This document shows, piece by piece, positions 1 through 8,245 of a stretch of 64,000 nucleotides of DNA (positions are counted from its first letter, which is position 1; every line of letters begins with the position of its first letter). The stretch comes from RGIG529 sp050950425 (GTDB lineage Bacteria > Bacillota > Clostridia > Oscillospirales > Oscillospiraceae), in contig JBMNHO010000002.1 in the NCBI GenBank assembly GCA_050950425.1, forward strand, positions 868,001 to 932,000. The letters are read 5' to 3'. The notes under the pieces are model-generated. The model did not search any database, had not been told where the DNA came from, and was given only the letters and a program-made list of their open reading frames with translations. The translations under genes and the position numbers were made by a program.

Positions 1-358
1 ATCCCTCCTCCAGCCGATCGGGGATATAATAAGAGCAGGCAGCCCCCAGGCTCCGCAGACAGCGTACCATGACACAGGTGGCGGTGACGCCGTCCACGTC
101 ATAATCGCCGTAAACCGCGATCCGCTCTCCCTTTAAAACAGCCGATTCAATGCGCGCAACGGCACGGTCCATGTCTTGCAGCGCAAAGGGGCTTTGCAGC
201 AGATGCACACCGTCGTCTAAAAACGTCCTTGCCTGCTCCACAGTTTGGATCCCCCGGGACGCAAGCACGGCACCCGCCAAAGGCGGCATGCCGGACACCC
301 GCAACAATTTCTCTGCCGCTGGGGCATGGGCGGCAATGTTCCATCGTTCAAATTTCAT
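1..358 (-). CDS. recJ: RecJ single-strand DNA exonuclease, N-terminal part
   Basis: Only the first 119 codons lie in the window; the gene runs off the left edge. The product would be a 5'-3' single-strand-specific DNA exonuclease used in recombination and mismatch repair. The visible part begins MKFERWN and reaches the DHH phosphoesterase motif I, read as VYGDYDVDGVTATC near residues 80-93, which carries the metal-binding Asp residues typical of RecJ. The start ATG at 358 follows a GGAGGATGGGG ribosome binding site. A good promoter lies upstream (397-425). The neighbouring ribU is divergent. Identity rests on the DYDVDG motif and the N-terminal layout; the catalytic core beyond motif I cannot be seen. 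Confidence 0.9.
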   Translation of the reverse strand, partial: MKFERWNIAAHAPAAEKLLRVSGMPPLAGAVLASRGIQTVEQARTFLDDGVHLLQSPFALQDMDRAVARIESAVLKGERIAVYGDYDVDGVTATCVMVRCLRSLGAACSYYIPDRLEEG

Positions 359-396
359 GCCCCATCCTCCGATTTTGCTTTTTTCATTTACATTTT

Positions 397-425
397 ATTA
401 TACCAAATACGGCAGGTTTATACAA
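397..425 (-). promoter_or_regulatory. Sigma-A promoter for recJ
   Basis: On the minus strand TTGTAT (425-420) is followed after 17 bases by TATAAT (402-397). It lies about 40 bases upstream of the recJ start and points towards it. Confidence 0.6.
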
Positions 426-549
426 GAAAAATATACAAACCTCCCTGCTTTCCCCTGTCCGGCATTGTTTTCTACACGGCGACAGAAATGCCCTCCGCAG
501 TCTTTTCCAAACCCCCCAAAAATCTTTTCCTTCTTTTTTTATTTTCCTC

Positions 550-577
550 TTGCATTTTGTATAAAACACGCTATAAT
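550..577 (+). promoter_or_regulatory. Sigma-A promoter for the FMN riboswitch/ribU transcript
   Basis: TTGCAT (550-555), a 16-base spacer and a perfect TATAAT (572-577) sit about 25 bases before the FMN aptamer, so the transcript would start close to position 584. Confidence 0.65.
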
Positions 578-602
578 AAGGGCAGTTACAAGTGAATCAT
601 TT

Positions 603-709
603 GTCTTCAGGGCAGGGTGCAAGTCCCTACCGGCGGTATAGCCCGCGAGCGTTTTGCAGAACTGGTGAAATTCCAGTGCCGACAGTTATAGTCTGGATGA
701 AAGAAGATG
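603..709 (+). promoter_or_regulatory. FMN riboswitch (RFN element)
   Basis: The leader contains the conserved RFN blocks in order: GGGCAGGGTGCAAGTCCC, then ACCGGCGGTATAGCCCGCGA, then GGTGAAATTCC, GTGCCGACAGTTATAGTC and GGATGAAAGAAGA. These form the multi-helix FMN aptamer. It is followed by a terminator hairpin and by ribU, so FMN binding is expected to stop transcription when flavin is plentiful. Confidence 0.96.
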
Positions 710-763
710 AAGAGGGGTGCAGTTTTCTGCTCTCTCTTGTTTTGTGCGGCAGTGAACAAACAA

Positions 764-802
764 AACACCTGAAAGGCAATGCTTTTCAGGTGTTATTTTT
801 TT
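764..802 (+). terminator. Intrinsic terminator, expression platform of the FMN riboswitch
   Basis: AACACCTGAAA (764-774) pairs with TTTCAGGTGTT (784-794) and is followed by a run of Ts. It lies between the aptamer and ribU, the position expected of a regulated terminator. Confidence 0.85.
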
Positions 803-833
803 GAAGTGTGTTATTTTTGAAGGAGGAATACCA

Positions 834-1397
834 ATGAAATACCAAACCCGCAAGCTTACGGTGATGGCCATGCTCACCGCCATTTCCGTGATTCTTGTCT
901 ACTTAGTCCACTTTCCGTTTATCCCCGGAGTTGATTTTTTGGAGTATGACCCTGCCGATATTTCCATTTTGGTCGGCACCTTTGCCTTTGGCCCGTTGTC
1001 CGGTCTTTTGATCACCGTTGTCGCCTCGGTCGTTCAGGGGCTTACCGTCAGCGCGAAAAGCGGTGTGTACGGTATTATCATGCACATTATCGCGACGGGC
1101 ACCTTCGTCATCGTGGCCGGATGCATCTATCGCTGGAAGCGCACGTTTTTGGGCGCGCTTCTTGCCCTTCTTTCCGGTGCGCTGGCTATGACAGTGATTA
1201 TGCTGGGGGCAAACCTTGTGGTTACCCCTCTCTTTATGGGCACCCCCGTTGACGTTGTGAAAAACATGCTGCTCCCCGTCATTTTGCCGTTTAACCTGAT
1301 CAAGGCAGGGCTGAATGCTCTCTTCACGCTGATCGTCTATAAACCCATTTCCGTCCTGATTCACCGGGCCAGCGACAACCCTGTTGCTCAGAACTGA
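834..1397 (+). CDS. ribU: Riboflavin ECF transporter substrate-binding subunit RibU
   Basis: A 187-residue integral membrane protein that binds riboflavin and would work with the shared energy-coupling (ECF) module EcfA/EcfA'/EcfT, which is not in this window. It begins MKYQTRKLTVMAML, a typical S-component N-terminus, and has about six hydrophobic segments. The region after residue 25 (FPFIPGVDFLEYDPADI, with an Asp near position 40) is the RibU-type substrate loop. ATG 834 was chosen because AAGGAGGAAT lies just upstream; an earlier in-frame start at 801 falls inside the terminator. The FMN riboswitch and terminator directly upstream strongly support the riboflavin assignment. Confidence 0.95.
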   Translation: MKYQTRKLTVMAMLTAISVILVYLVHFPFIPGVDFLEYDPADISILVGTFAFGPLSGLLITVVASVVQGLTVSAKSGVYGIIMHIIATGTFVIVAGCIYRWKRTFLGALLALLSGALAMTVIMLGANLVVTPLFMGTPVDVVKNMLLPVILPFNLIKAGLNALFTLIVYKPISVLIHRASDNPVAQN

Positions 1398-1432
1398 TTT
1401 GGATTTCCCTGTGAAATTACACCCGTTGCAGA

Positions 1433-1470
1433 AAAGAGGCCGCCAAAATTTTGGCGGCCTCTTTCTCTTT
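1433..1470 (+). terminator. Terminator after ribU
   Basis: A 16-bp perfect stem (AAAGAGGCCGCCAAAA, 1433-1448, with its complement 1449-1464) followed by CTCTTT. Confidence 0.8.
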
Positions 1471-1524
1471 GGTCATACGATCTCATAGGCGCGGCATATG
1501 TTAAAAGGAAAGGAGGGACTACTT

Positions 1525-2037
1525 ATGGTGCCACGAAAATATATGGTCGCATGTTTGCTTGCCACACTTTTTGGAGTGGGGCTCCATTTTCTGTACAGCT
1601 TTTTTCCAAATCCGGTCACCGCGCTGTTTTCCCCGGTTCGGGAGAGTGTTTGGGAGCACGTCAAGCTGGTTTATTGGTCTTACTTGCTGGTCGCTTTCTT
1701 CCTGGTCCGGGGAGAGGGGCCCCATGTCTGGCGCATCCATTTGACCACTCTTTTGTTTATTTCTCTTTTCCAAACGGTATGCGGATATATTTATCACATT
1801 GTGCTTTGCAAGGGCGCGTTTTCCTTTGACCTGTCCCTTTACGTGCTGTCGATGGGCGTCGGCTTTGCTCTCTCCTGCTTTTTGCGCAGCCGCGGAGACC
1901 TGCAAATCGGAAAGCTGCTGCCTGCTTTGGCCGTTGCGCTGGGCATGGCCATTTTGCTGTTCACCTTTTATCCGCCCGGTTTTCGTCTTTTTGCCGACTT
2001 GTCCGCCGTCCACACTTGGGCCGTGATCCCTTATTGA
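1525..2037 (+). CDS. DUF6512 family membrane protein
   Basis: A 170-residue polytopic membrane protein with about five hydrophobic segments. The early stretch FFPNPVTALFSPVRESVWEH, followed by KLVYW, is the hallmark of the DUF6512 family, whose function is not known to me. ATG 1525 follows AAAGGAGGG with good spacing; an upstream in-frame start at 1498 has no ribosome binding site. It follows the ribU terminator, so it is probably transcribed separately. Its stop codon lies within a short tandem repeat (2034-2069). Nothing in the context points to a substrate or partner. Confidence 0.8.
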   Translation: MVPRKYMVACLLATLFGVGLHFLYSFFPNPVTALFSPVRESVWEHVKLVYWSYLLVAFFLVRGEGPHVWRIHLTTLLFISLFQTVCGYIYHIVLCKGAFSFDLSLYVLSMGVGFALSCFLRSRGDLQIGKLLPALAVALGMAILLFTFYPPGFRLFADLSAVHTWAVIPY

Positions 2038-2069
2038 CTCTGAGATTGACTTTGAGATTGACTCTGAGA
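2034..2069 (+). repeat. Three tandem 12-bp repeats
   Basis: TTGACTCTGAGA, TTGACTTTGAGA and TTGACTCTGAGA lie head to tail, starting in the last sense codon and stop codon of the DUF6512 gene and ending in the arm of a long hairpin. The copies differ at one base. Confidence 0.9.
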
Positions 2070-2110
2070 AAAGCGTGTTTTCAACTTACAGTTGAAAACA
2101 CGCTTTTCTC
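2066..2110. terminator. Long perfect hairpin between convergent genes
   Basis: A 20-bp perfect stem (GAGAAAAGCGTGTTTTCAAC, 2066-2085, and its complement 2091-2110) with loop TTACA. It separates convergent genes, but neither strand has a following U-tract, so it may be a Rho-independent-like stop, an RNA stabiliser or a processing signal. Confidence 0.6.
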
Positions 2111-2135
2111 ATGTCCGAACCCAAAGGCGCCCGCT

Positions 2136-3338
2136 TTAGAAAAACCGGAACATAGCAGGCGTATTGGTGGTGGCGGTGGTGTACAGAAACAGCACCAGAT
2201 CCGGCTTGTTTGTTTGAATATATTCCGCCAAAGAGCCTTGAAAAAACCGCAGGTCAACGGTCTCCAGCGTGCCGCAGGCCAAAGACAAAAAAGGCGTCAT
2301 GGCGCAGGCATAGGAGTCCCGCACCAGCAAGATATAAGGCCCGTCCTGGTTTTCGTGGTTGATCACCTGGGCATAGTTGTAGTCTCCGCCCGCATACAGA
2401 ACGTAGGGATTTCCGCCGAAATAATCCACAGACTGCACCCGTTCCTGAAAGATCACAGAATCTCTGTAGTCTCCCGTGCGCTCGATCTGCTCCAGCGGCA
2501 CCCGATAGGTGAGGTTGGTTTTGAATTTGGGGGCGATCAAGGAAATGTCGTCCACGCCCCCATACAGCGTCCCCACCCGCTTGCCCTGGCTTCCCAAAAA
2601 GATGTTGCGATACACCGTGATCTCATATTGGTCAAAGTCCGGAATTTTCTCGTCAACGGAAATGCCGTATCGGTTCTCCAGGATGGGGCAGAGGGTTTGG
2701 AACGCCAAAAACGCGCCCTCCGGCTTCCAATGATGGTCGGTGTTGAAAAAATAGTCGTCATAGTTCGACAGACCGGCAAAGGTTTCGCGCAAATCCAGAA
2801 CATCCACGCCCCCCTGCCCGGCCAGCGAGATCAATTGGTCCATCTGGGCGTTGCCATATTCCTTTGTCACCACAGGAAGCGCCCCTCCCCCCGCCTGCAC
2901 CTTGGAAGGGGCCGCCATAAACAGCAAAGGCGTATCGGTTTTATCCATGGATTGCTTCAGCGCAACGAGGGCCTCCGCTTCGTCTGACACGTCCTGCTGC
3001 GCCGCTTTTTGGGAGACAAATTGCAGCTTTCCGTTTTTGAGCCGCACCACCATGCTGTCCGGGTCGGCGTCTTCAATCACCCGCTTGCCCAATAGATTCT
3101 GCACGCCGCCGAACAGCTGGATAAACCCGTGGCTGCGGTCCGCGCTTTTGTTCAGCGCTCCTTCCGCTGCCCCGATGGCGAGAGTCGCTTTATCCAAAAG
3201 CGTAGGATGCTCCGGCCTGCCCGCCAAATATTTCCCCCGGATGCTCTCCCAGACAGCGCCGCCATCCGCCGCGATCCAGCCAAACATGCCCCAAAAAACC
3301 AGCAAACACAAAACCGCGCTCCAAGTATGCCTGCGCAT
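2136..3338 (-). CDS. DHHW/AlgX-like SGNH acyltransferase partner of MBOAT
   Basis: A 400-residue protein with one N-terminal membrane anchor (residues 8-24) and an extracellular SGNH-type domain like AlgX/AlgJ. The signature NTDHHWKPEG lies at residues 199-208 (DHHW 201-204), and a later LLVRDSYACA near residue 337 supplies the probable nucleophilic Ser. Family members accept acyl groups exported by an MBOAT protein and pass them to extracellular polysaccharide. The MBOAT gene lies directly upstream with a 47-base gap, so the two form an operon. The start ATG at 3338 has AAGGAGG about 12 bases upstream, a slightly long spacing. The acceptor polymer is not apparent from the context. Confidence 0.85.
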   Translation of the reverse strand: MRRHTWSAVLCLLVFWGMFGWIAADGGAVWESIRGKYLAGRPEHPTLLDKATLAIGAAEGALNKSADRSHGFIQLFGGVQNLLGKRVIEDADPDSMVVRLKNGKLQFVSQKAAQQDVSDEAEALVALKQSMDKTDTPLLFMAAPSKVQAGGGALPVVTKEYGNAQMDQLISLAGQGGVDVLDLRETFAGLSNYDDYFFNTDHHWKPEGAFLAFQTLCPILENRYGISVDEKIPDFDQYEITVYRNIFLGSQGKRVGTLYGGVDDISLIAPKFKTNLTYRVPLEQIERTGDYRDSVIFQERVQSVDYFGGNPYVLYAGGDYNYAQVINHENQDGPYILLVRDSYACAMTPFLSLACGTLETVDLRFFQGSLAEYIQTNKPDLVLFLYTTATTNTPAMFRFF

Positions 3339-3385
3339 TGTACCCCAACACCTCCTTGTTGCTCTGTTCCCATTGGACGTTTACG

Positions 3386-4813
3386 TTAAAAGTTAAAGTA
3401 AATAAACGGATTGTATGTACCTTTTACAATGTACGAGACGGACAACACCAGCACGGCCATCAGCAGAGCCGTGTACCCCGCGTCCAGAAGCCCGGAAGGG
3501 CGCTCCAGGCGGTCCGCCCTCTGCCGAAGACTGCGGAAAACCGGCGTGGCGCACACGATACCCGCCAAATAAAACCACTTATATTCCCACAGGTAAAACA
3601 GCGCCCCCGCGTCCCACACGCCGGTTGTTCCGATGCCAAACATGGCGCCGATATGCGCCATGCCGGCGGACAGCGTGTCCGCCCGGAACATAACTTCGCC
3701 GATGCAGAAGAAAAACAGCGTATAAACAGACGCCCAAACGGAGTGACGCTTCAAAAACCCTTTCAGCGGCGTAAACTTTTCCAAACAAAGAATCACATAG
3801 AAATACAGCCCCCAGACGAGGAACGTCCAGTTTGCACCATGCCAGATCTCAGTGAGCAGCCAAACGGCAAACAAGTTCCATGCGGTGCGACCCTTTGACC
3901 CCCGGCTGCCGCCCATGGGAAAATAGACATAATCTTGAAACCAGGCACCCAGAGAAATGTGCCACCGCCGCCAAAGAGAAGAAAGGGACTTCGCGGCCAG
4001 GGGATAATCAAAGTTTGCCGGAAAATGAAAGCCAAACATCTGCCCCAGGCCGATGGCCATGTCCGAATATCCGGAAAAATCGAAATACAGCTGAATCACA
4101 TAAGAAACGGCGCCCAGCCAGGCAAACAGAAGCGTAAGCCCCTCCCCCGACGCCTTGGCAACGGCGGCGTCCGCCACAATAGCCAAGCTGTTGGAGATCA
4201 GCACCTTTTTCCCCAAACCCGCAACAAACCGGCAGACCCCTTCTGAAAAATCGCCCCAGGTCTCTTTTCGGTTTTGCAGCTCCTCCGCGATGGTTCCATA
4301 CCGCACAATGGGGCCTGCGATCAGCTGGGGAAAAAAAGCGATATAAAGGCCGATGTGCAGCGGGTTTTTCTGTGCTTCTTCCCTGCCTCGCAGCACGTCT
4401 ATCACATAAGAAATTGCCTGGAACGTAAAAAAAGAAATGCCGATGGGGAGCGGGATCCCCAAAAGCGGAAGCTGGATTCCCAAAAGAGCATTGAGATTTG
4501 CAACGGTAAAGTCCAAATATTTGAATATGAAGATGATGCCCAAGTTGACAAATAGGGTGCCAAAAATGACCACTTGCCGGTTTCGGCCGCCATTTCGATA
4601 GGAACGGCCGGCCAAACGCCCCAGCCCGTAGTTTAACAGGATAGAGATCATCATAACCAAGACAAACCAAGGCTCTCCCCAAGCGTAAAAAAAGAGAGAG
4701 GCCAAAAGCAAAAAGATATTTTGTCCCAGCCGCCACCGCCGCAGGGGAACATAATACCCAAACAGCACCAGCGGAAAAAAAAGAAAAAGAAAAACCGAGC
4801 TGGAAAACAGCAT
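3386..4813 (-). CDS. MBOAT family membrane O-acyltransferase (AlgI/DltB-like)
   Basis: A 475-residue polytopic membrane protein. Known family members move an acyl group, usually acetyl, across the membrane for modification of wall or exopolysaccharide. Visible MBOAT marks are FFPQLIAGPIVRY (160-172), the segment DFSGYSDMAIGLGQMFGFHF, WRRWHISLG with His285, and the catalytic-type TEIWHGANWTFLVWG with His325. ATG 4813 was chosen because AAAGGAG lies 8 bases upstream and the protein then begins with a membrane segment; a longer in-frame reading to 4972 runs through the promoter. It is the first gene of an operon with the DHHW protein. Confidence 0.9.
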   Translation of the reverse strand: MLFSSSVFLFLFFPLVLFGYYVPLRRWRLGQNIFLLLASLFFYAWGEPWFVLVMMISILLNYGLGRLAGRSYRNGGRNRQVVIFGTLFVNLGIIFIFKYLDFTVANLNALLGIQLPLLGIPLPIGISFFTFQAISYVIDVLRGREEAQKNPLHIGLYIAFFPQLIAGPIVRYGTIAEELQNRKETWGDFSEGVCRFVAGLGKKVLISNSLAIVADAAVAKASGEGLTLLFAWLGAVSYVIQLYFDFSGYSDMAIGLGQMFGFHFPANFDYPLAAKSLSSLWRRWHISLGAWFQDYVYFPMGGSRGSKGRTAWNLFAVWLLTEIWHGANWTFLVWGLYFYVILCLEKFTPLKGFLKRHSVWASVYTLFFFCIGEVMFRADTLSAGMAHIGAMFGIGTTGVWDAGALFYLWEYKWFYLAGIVCATPVFRSLRQRADRLERPSGLLDAGYTALLMAVLVLSVSYIVKGTYNPFIYFNF

Positions 4814-4865
4814 ATTGTTGACTCCTTTGCCCACGCCCGCATCGCGTTTTGCAGATATCGTTTCG

Positions 4866-4894
4866 ATTGTAGCACGCTCTTTCCCGATTATCAA
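4866..4894 (-). promoter_or_regulatory. Sigma-A promoter for the MBOAT operon
   Basis: On the minus strand TTGATA (4894-4889), a 17-base spacer and TACAAT (4871-4866) sit about 50 bases before the MBOAT start. Confidence 0.65.
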
Positions 4895-4935
4895 CCACAT
4901 TCCCCTTGAATGCTCCTTTTTTCTTCCCCTTCCGG

Positions 4936-4964
4936 TTGTTTCAGGCCATGCCTTATGATACACT
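4936..4964 (+). promoter_or_regulatory. Sigma-A promoter for the decarboxylase-family gene
   Basis: TTGTTT (4936-4941), a 17-base spacer and TACACT (4959-4964), about 30 bases before the start codon at 4996. Confidence 0.55.
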
Positions 4965-4995
4965 GGAGCCACAGAAATGAGACGGAGGACTCAAA

Positions 4996-6474
4996 ATGAA
5001 GAACCCCTCACTTGGCTTGCTCTCCCTTCTGAAGGCATACCGGAAGCGGGGCATTGTCCCCTTTCATATGCCCGGCCACAAAAGAAACACGGACGCCGCG
5101 CCCTACCTTTCCTCCTTGGGCGGAGGGTATGATATCACAGAAATAGACGGGTTTGACGACCTCCACCATCCCACCGGCATCTTGCGGCAGGGGATGGAAA
5201 CGGCCGCCCGGCTGTTTGGCTGCGACCGCTCCTTTTTTTTGGTTGGCGGCAGCACCTGCGGTATTTTGGCGGGCATTCGGGCGGCCACCCAGCCCGGCGA
5301 CTCGATTGTAATGGCCCGCAACTGCCACCAGTCGGTTTACCATGCCGTGGAGCTTTGCGGGCTGCGCCCCCGCTTTCTGACGCCGCCTGTGGAGGACGGC
5401 TTTGGCATTTTGGGCTCCCTTCCCCCGGAACAGGCGGCCCAGGCGCTGGAGCGGCACCCGGACGTTTCTCTTCTCGTTTTGACCAGCCCCACCTATGACG
5501 GCGTTTTGACGGATGTCAAATCCATCTGCACCTTGGCCCACGCCCGGGGGATTCCGGTTTTGGTGGATGCCGCCCACGGCGCCCACCTGGGGTTTTCCAA
5601 GGGGTTTCCCGGCAGCGCCGTCCAGGACGGGGCGGATCTTGTGATCCAAAGCCTGCACAAAACCCTTCCCAGCCTGACCCAAACGGCCATCGCCCATATC
5701 AGCGGCGCGCGCATTTCCCCCGACGCCTTTGCAAGGGAGCTTCGCGTCTTTGAAACCAGCAGCCCCTCTTATCTGCTGCTTGCTTCCATCGATTCCTGCG
5801 TCCGCTTTTTGGAAGAGAACCGTTCTCTGTTTGAAACCTGGGAGAGGCTGCTTTCCGACTTTGACGGGCGCGTTCAACCCCTGCGGCACCTCCGGGTGTT
5901 CCGGCACGGCGGAGACAAAGAAACGCCCCGCCCAGCCGTGTTTGGCTTTGACCCCGGCAAGCTGCTGATTTCCACCATGGGAACGTCTTGCACCGGCCCC
6001 ATGCTGATGGGCCGCCTGCGGCGGGAGTTTGACATGGAGCTTGAAATGGCCTCGGCCAACAGCGCCCTTGCCATGACAAGCCTTTTGACCACCGAGGCCC
6101 ATTTGGCACGCCTGGCCGACGCCCTTTGTGCGCTGGACCGGGATCTTGCGCCCGCCCCGCCGCAAACGCTTTCTTGTTTGGCTCCGTCCCCGCCCCGTCA
6201 GGTTCGGCCCCCCGGGGCCGTTCGCTCCCTGCCCCGCCGCCTGGCGGGGGCGAAGGAGGCGGTGGGCCGGGTGATGGGAGAATATATTTGGGTGTACCCC
6301 CCCGGCATCCCTCTTTTGATCCCGGGGGAGCGGCTGGACGCTTCCATGCTGGCGCATCTGAACGCCTTGGAAGGGCAGGGCATTGAAGTTCGCAGCGCGT
6401 CCGGGGGCGCGCCCCGGTCTTTTGAAGTCATTGAAAAGGCCGTTCTCCCCCCAAAAGGGAATGCGGCACGCTGA
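4996..6474 (+). CDS. Orn/Lys/Arg decarboxylase family PLP enzyme
   Basis: A 492-residue fold-type I PLP enzyme of the SpeA/Cad-like group without the N-terminal wing domain. It would decarboxylate a basic amino acid to a polyamine precursor, although the substrate cannot be read from sequence. Marks are the N-terminal FHMPGHKR (residues 23-30), GGSTCGILAG, the PLP-phosphate and ring contacts DAAHGAH (Asp191, His194) and the Schiff-base lysine in SLHKTLPSLTQ (Lys222). The C-terminal domain has YPPGIPLLIPGE, also typical. The start has GACGGAGGA upstream. In other Firmicutes such genes often precede tmk or holB, but here the next gene is scfA, and a hairpin separates them. Confidence 0.85.
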   Translation: MKNPSLGLLSLLKAYRKRGIVPFHMPGHKRNTDAAPYLSSLGGGYDITEIDGFDDLHHPTGILRQGMETAARLFGCDRSFFLVGGSTCGILAGIRAATQPGDSIVMARNCHQSVYHAVELCGLRPRFLTPPVEDGFGILGSLPPEQAAQALERHPDVSLLVLTSPTYDGVLTDVKSICTLAHARGIPVLVDAAHGAHLGFSKGFPGSAVQDGADLVIQSLHKTLPSLTQTAIAHISGARISPDAFARELRVFETSSPSYLLLASIDSCVRFLEENRSLFETWERLLSDFDGRVQPLRHLRVFRHGGDKETPRPAVFGFDPGKLLISTMGTSCTGPMLMGRLRREFDMELEMASANSALAMTSLLTTEAHLARLADALCALDRDLAPAPPQTLSCLAPSPPRQVRPPGAVRSLPRRLAGAKEAVGRVMGEYIWVYPPGIPLLIPGERLDASMLAHLNALEGQGIEVRSASGGAPRSFEVIEKAVLPPKGNAAR

Positions 6475-6510
6475 GTTCCTTCAGCCGATTTCCTTTCCGG
6501 GGCCTTGTTC

Positions 6511-6544
6511 GTGCCGGAAAGGCGGAATTTCTGCCTTCCGGCAC
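6511..6544 (+). terminator. Hairpin after the decarboxylase gene
   Basis: GTGCCGGAA(A)GGC at 6511-6523 pairs with GCCTTCCGGCAC at 6533-6544, with one bulged base. There is no U-tract, so termination is uncertain. Confidence 0.45.
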
Positions 6545-6552
6545 GTTCTGTA

Positions 6553-6581
6553 TTGACAGAAAGGAAAAAAAGTCATACACT
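6553..6581 (+). promoter_or_regulatory. Sigma-A promoter for scfA-scfB
   Basis: A perfect -35 TTGACA (6553-6558), a 17-base spacer and TACACT (6576-6581), about 40 bases upstream of scfA. Confidence 0.75.
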
Positions 6582-6621
6582 AAAGGGGATCATACGTACT
6601 TTCACGGAAGGAGATTCTGAT

Positions 6622-6771
6622 ATGAAGAGAATTCAAACATTACACACTCGGAACCTGGCAAAAAGCGTGAAAACCGGCGGCTGCGGCGAATGCCAAACTT
6701 CTTGCCAGTCCGCCTGCAAAACCTCCTGCGGGGTCGCCAACCAGCCCTGCGAACAAAAGGCCAGCAAATAA
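6622..6771 (+). CDS. scfA: SCIFF ranthipeptide precursor ScfA
   Basis: A 49-residue peptide that is the substrate of the radical SAM maturase encoded next. It has six cysteines (residues 21, 24, 28, 32, 36, 43) within 23 residues, the six-cysteines-in-forty-five pattern: CGECQTSCQSACKTSC then a spaced Cys. The leader MKRIQTLHTRNLAKSVKTGG is the conserved SCIFF leader. Thioether links between Cys and nearby Thr or other residues would be installed by ScfB. SCIFF is nearly universal in Clostridia and has been linked to quorum-type signalling in some species; its role here is unknown. ATG 6622 follows GGAAGGAG. Confidence 0.96.
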   Translation: MKRIQTLHTRNLAKSVKTGGCGECQTSCQSACKTSCGVANQPCEQKASK

Positions 6772-6782
6772 GTGCAAATGAC

Positions 6783-6829
6783 AAAATTGCCGCCTGTTCC
6801 ACCATTTGTGGACAAGCGGCAATTTTTAT
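6783..6829 (+). terminator. Hairpin with U-tract between scfA and scfB
   Basis: AAAATTGCCGC (6783-6793) pairs with GCGGCAATTTTT (6816-6827). As it lies inside a two-gene operon it probably acts as a partial terminator, giving more precursor peptide than maturase. Confidence 0.75.
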
Positions 6830-6847
6830 GAAAAGGAAGGAACGCTT

Positions 6848-8245
6848 ATGATACACCAATACAAATTAAATGGCTACGCCATCGTCCTGGACATCCCAAG
6901 CGGCTCTGTTCACGTGGTGGACGATGTGGCGTACGACGCCATTGCGTTATATGAAACCCATTCCAAAGAGGAAATCGCGCAGCGGCTGCTGGAAACATAC
7001 GGAACCCGGCCCGACGTCACGAAAGAGGAGATCTCCCTCTGCCTTTCCGATATCGAGCAGCTCAAGGCGCAGGGAACGCTGTTTTCCTCCTCGTCTTATT
7101 TGGACAGCCCCATGGAGTGGCATCCGCCAAAGCCCGTCATCAAGGCCCTTTGCCTCCACGTAGCCCATACTTGCAACTTAAACTGTACCTATTGCTTTGC
7201 CGGCCAAGGGGAGTACCAGGGCCGACAGGCACTGATGGATTTTGAAACCGGCAAGCGGGCGCTGGATTTTCTCATAGAACACTCCGGCACAAGGACGAAC
7301 CTTGAAGTGGATTTCTTCGGCGGCGAGCCTCTTTTAAACTGGGACGTGGTGAAACAATTGGTGGCTTACGGCCGCAGCCAGGAGACAATCCACCACAAAA
7401 CCTTCCGTTTCACTTTGACCACCAACGGTGTCCTGCTGGACGACGATGTGATGGACTTTTCCAACCGGGAGATGCACAACGTCGTCCTCAGCCTGGACGG
7501 CCGGAAAGAAATCCACGACCGCCTGCGCAAGGACGCGGGGGGCAACGGCAGCTACGACCGGATCGTTCCGAAATTTCAGGAGTTCATCCGCCGCCGGGGG
7601 CAGCAGGGCTACTACATACGGGGGACGTTTACCCACAACAATGTGGATTTTACAAACGATGTGTTTCACATGGCGGATCTGGGGTTCACCCAGCTTAGCA
7701 TGGAGCCTGTGGTTTGCGCCCCAGGAGAGCCGTATGCGCTGACGGAGGAGGATCTGCCGGAGCTGTATGCGCAATATGAGCTGCTGGCCAAGGAAATGCT
7801 AAAGCGGGAAAGAGAAGGCCGGGGCTTTACCTTTTATCATTACATGGTCGATTTGCAGTCCGGCCCGTGCATCTACAAGCGCATCACCGGCTGCGGCTCC
7901 GGCACGGAATATCTGGCTGTGACCCCCTGGGGAGAGCTGTTCCCCTGTCATCAGTTTGTGGGCGACCCGGACTACAGCATGGGGACGGTGTGGGACGGCG
8001 TGACCAATGCCCCCTTGCAGCAGACATTCCGGCAATGTAACATCCATTCCAAGCCGGAATGTACCGACTGCTGGGCCCGGCTTTACTGCTCCGGCGGGTG
8101 CGCCGCCAACGCGTACCACGCAACGGGGCGCATTACGGGCAGCTATGAATACGGCTGCCAGCTGTTTCGCAAGCGGATGGAGTGCGCCATTATGCTCCAG
8201 GCAGCCTTGCAGCTGGGAGAAACAGAGCAAGGCGACGGTCAATAA
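6848..8245 (+). CDS. scfB: SCIFF peptide maturase ScfB, radical SAM/SPASM enzyme
   Basis: A 465-residue radical SAM enzyme that forms thioether cross-links in ScfA. An N-terminal RiPP recognition region (about residues 1-85) precedes the SAM cluster motif CNLNCTYCFA near residues 108-117. FFGGEPLLNW and the TTNG segment follow as in the family. The C-terminal SPASM/twitch domain supplies many cysteines for auxiliary [4Fe-4S] clusters, including CGSGTEYLAVTPWGELFPCH and CTDCWARLYCSGGC. ATG 6848 has AAAAGGAAGG upstream. It is separated from scfA by 76 bases containing a hairpin and U-tract. Both are read from the promoter at 6553. Confidence 0.96.
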   Translation: MIHQYKLNGYAIVLDIPSGSVHVVDDVAYDAIALYETHSKEEIAQRLLETYGTRPDVTKEEISLCLSDIEQLKAQGTLFSSSSYLDSPMEWHPPKPVIKALCLHVAHTCNLNCTYCFAGQGEYQGRQALMDFETGKRALDFLIEHSGTRTNLEVDFFGGEPLLNWDVVKQLVAYGRSQETIHHKTFRFTLTTNGVLLDDDVMDFSNREMHNVVLSLDGRKEIHDRLRKDAGGNGSYDRIVPKFQEFIRRRGQQGYYIRGTFTHNNVDFTNDVFHMADLGFTQLSMEPVVCAPGEPYALTEEDLPELYAQYELLAKEMLKREREGRGFTFYHYMVDLQSGPCIYKRITGCGSGTEYLAVTPWGELFPCHQFVGDPDYSMGTVWDGVTNAPLQQTFRQCNIHSKPECTDCWARLYCSGGCAANAYHATGRITGSYEYGCQLFRKRMECAIMLQAALQLGETEQGDGQ

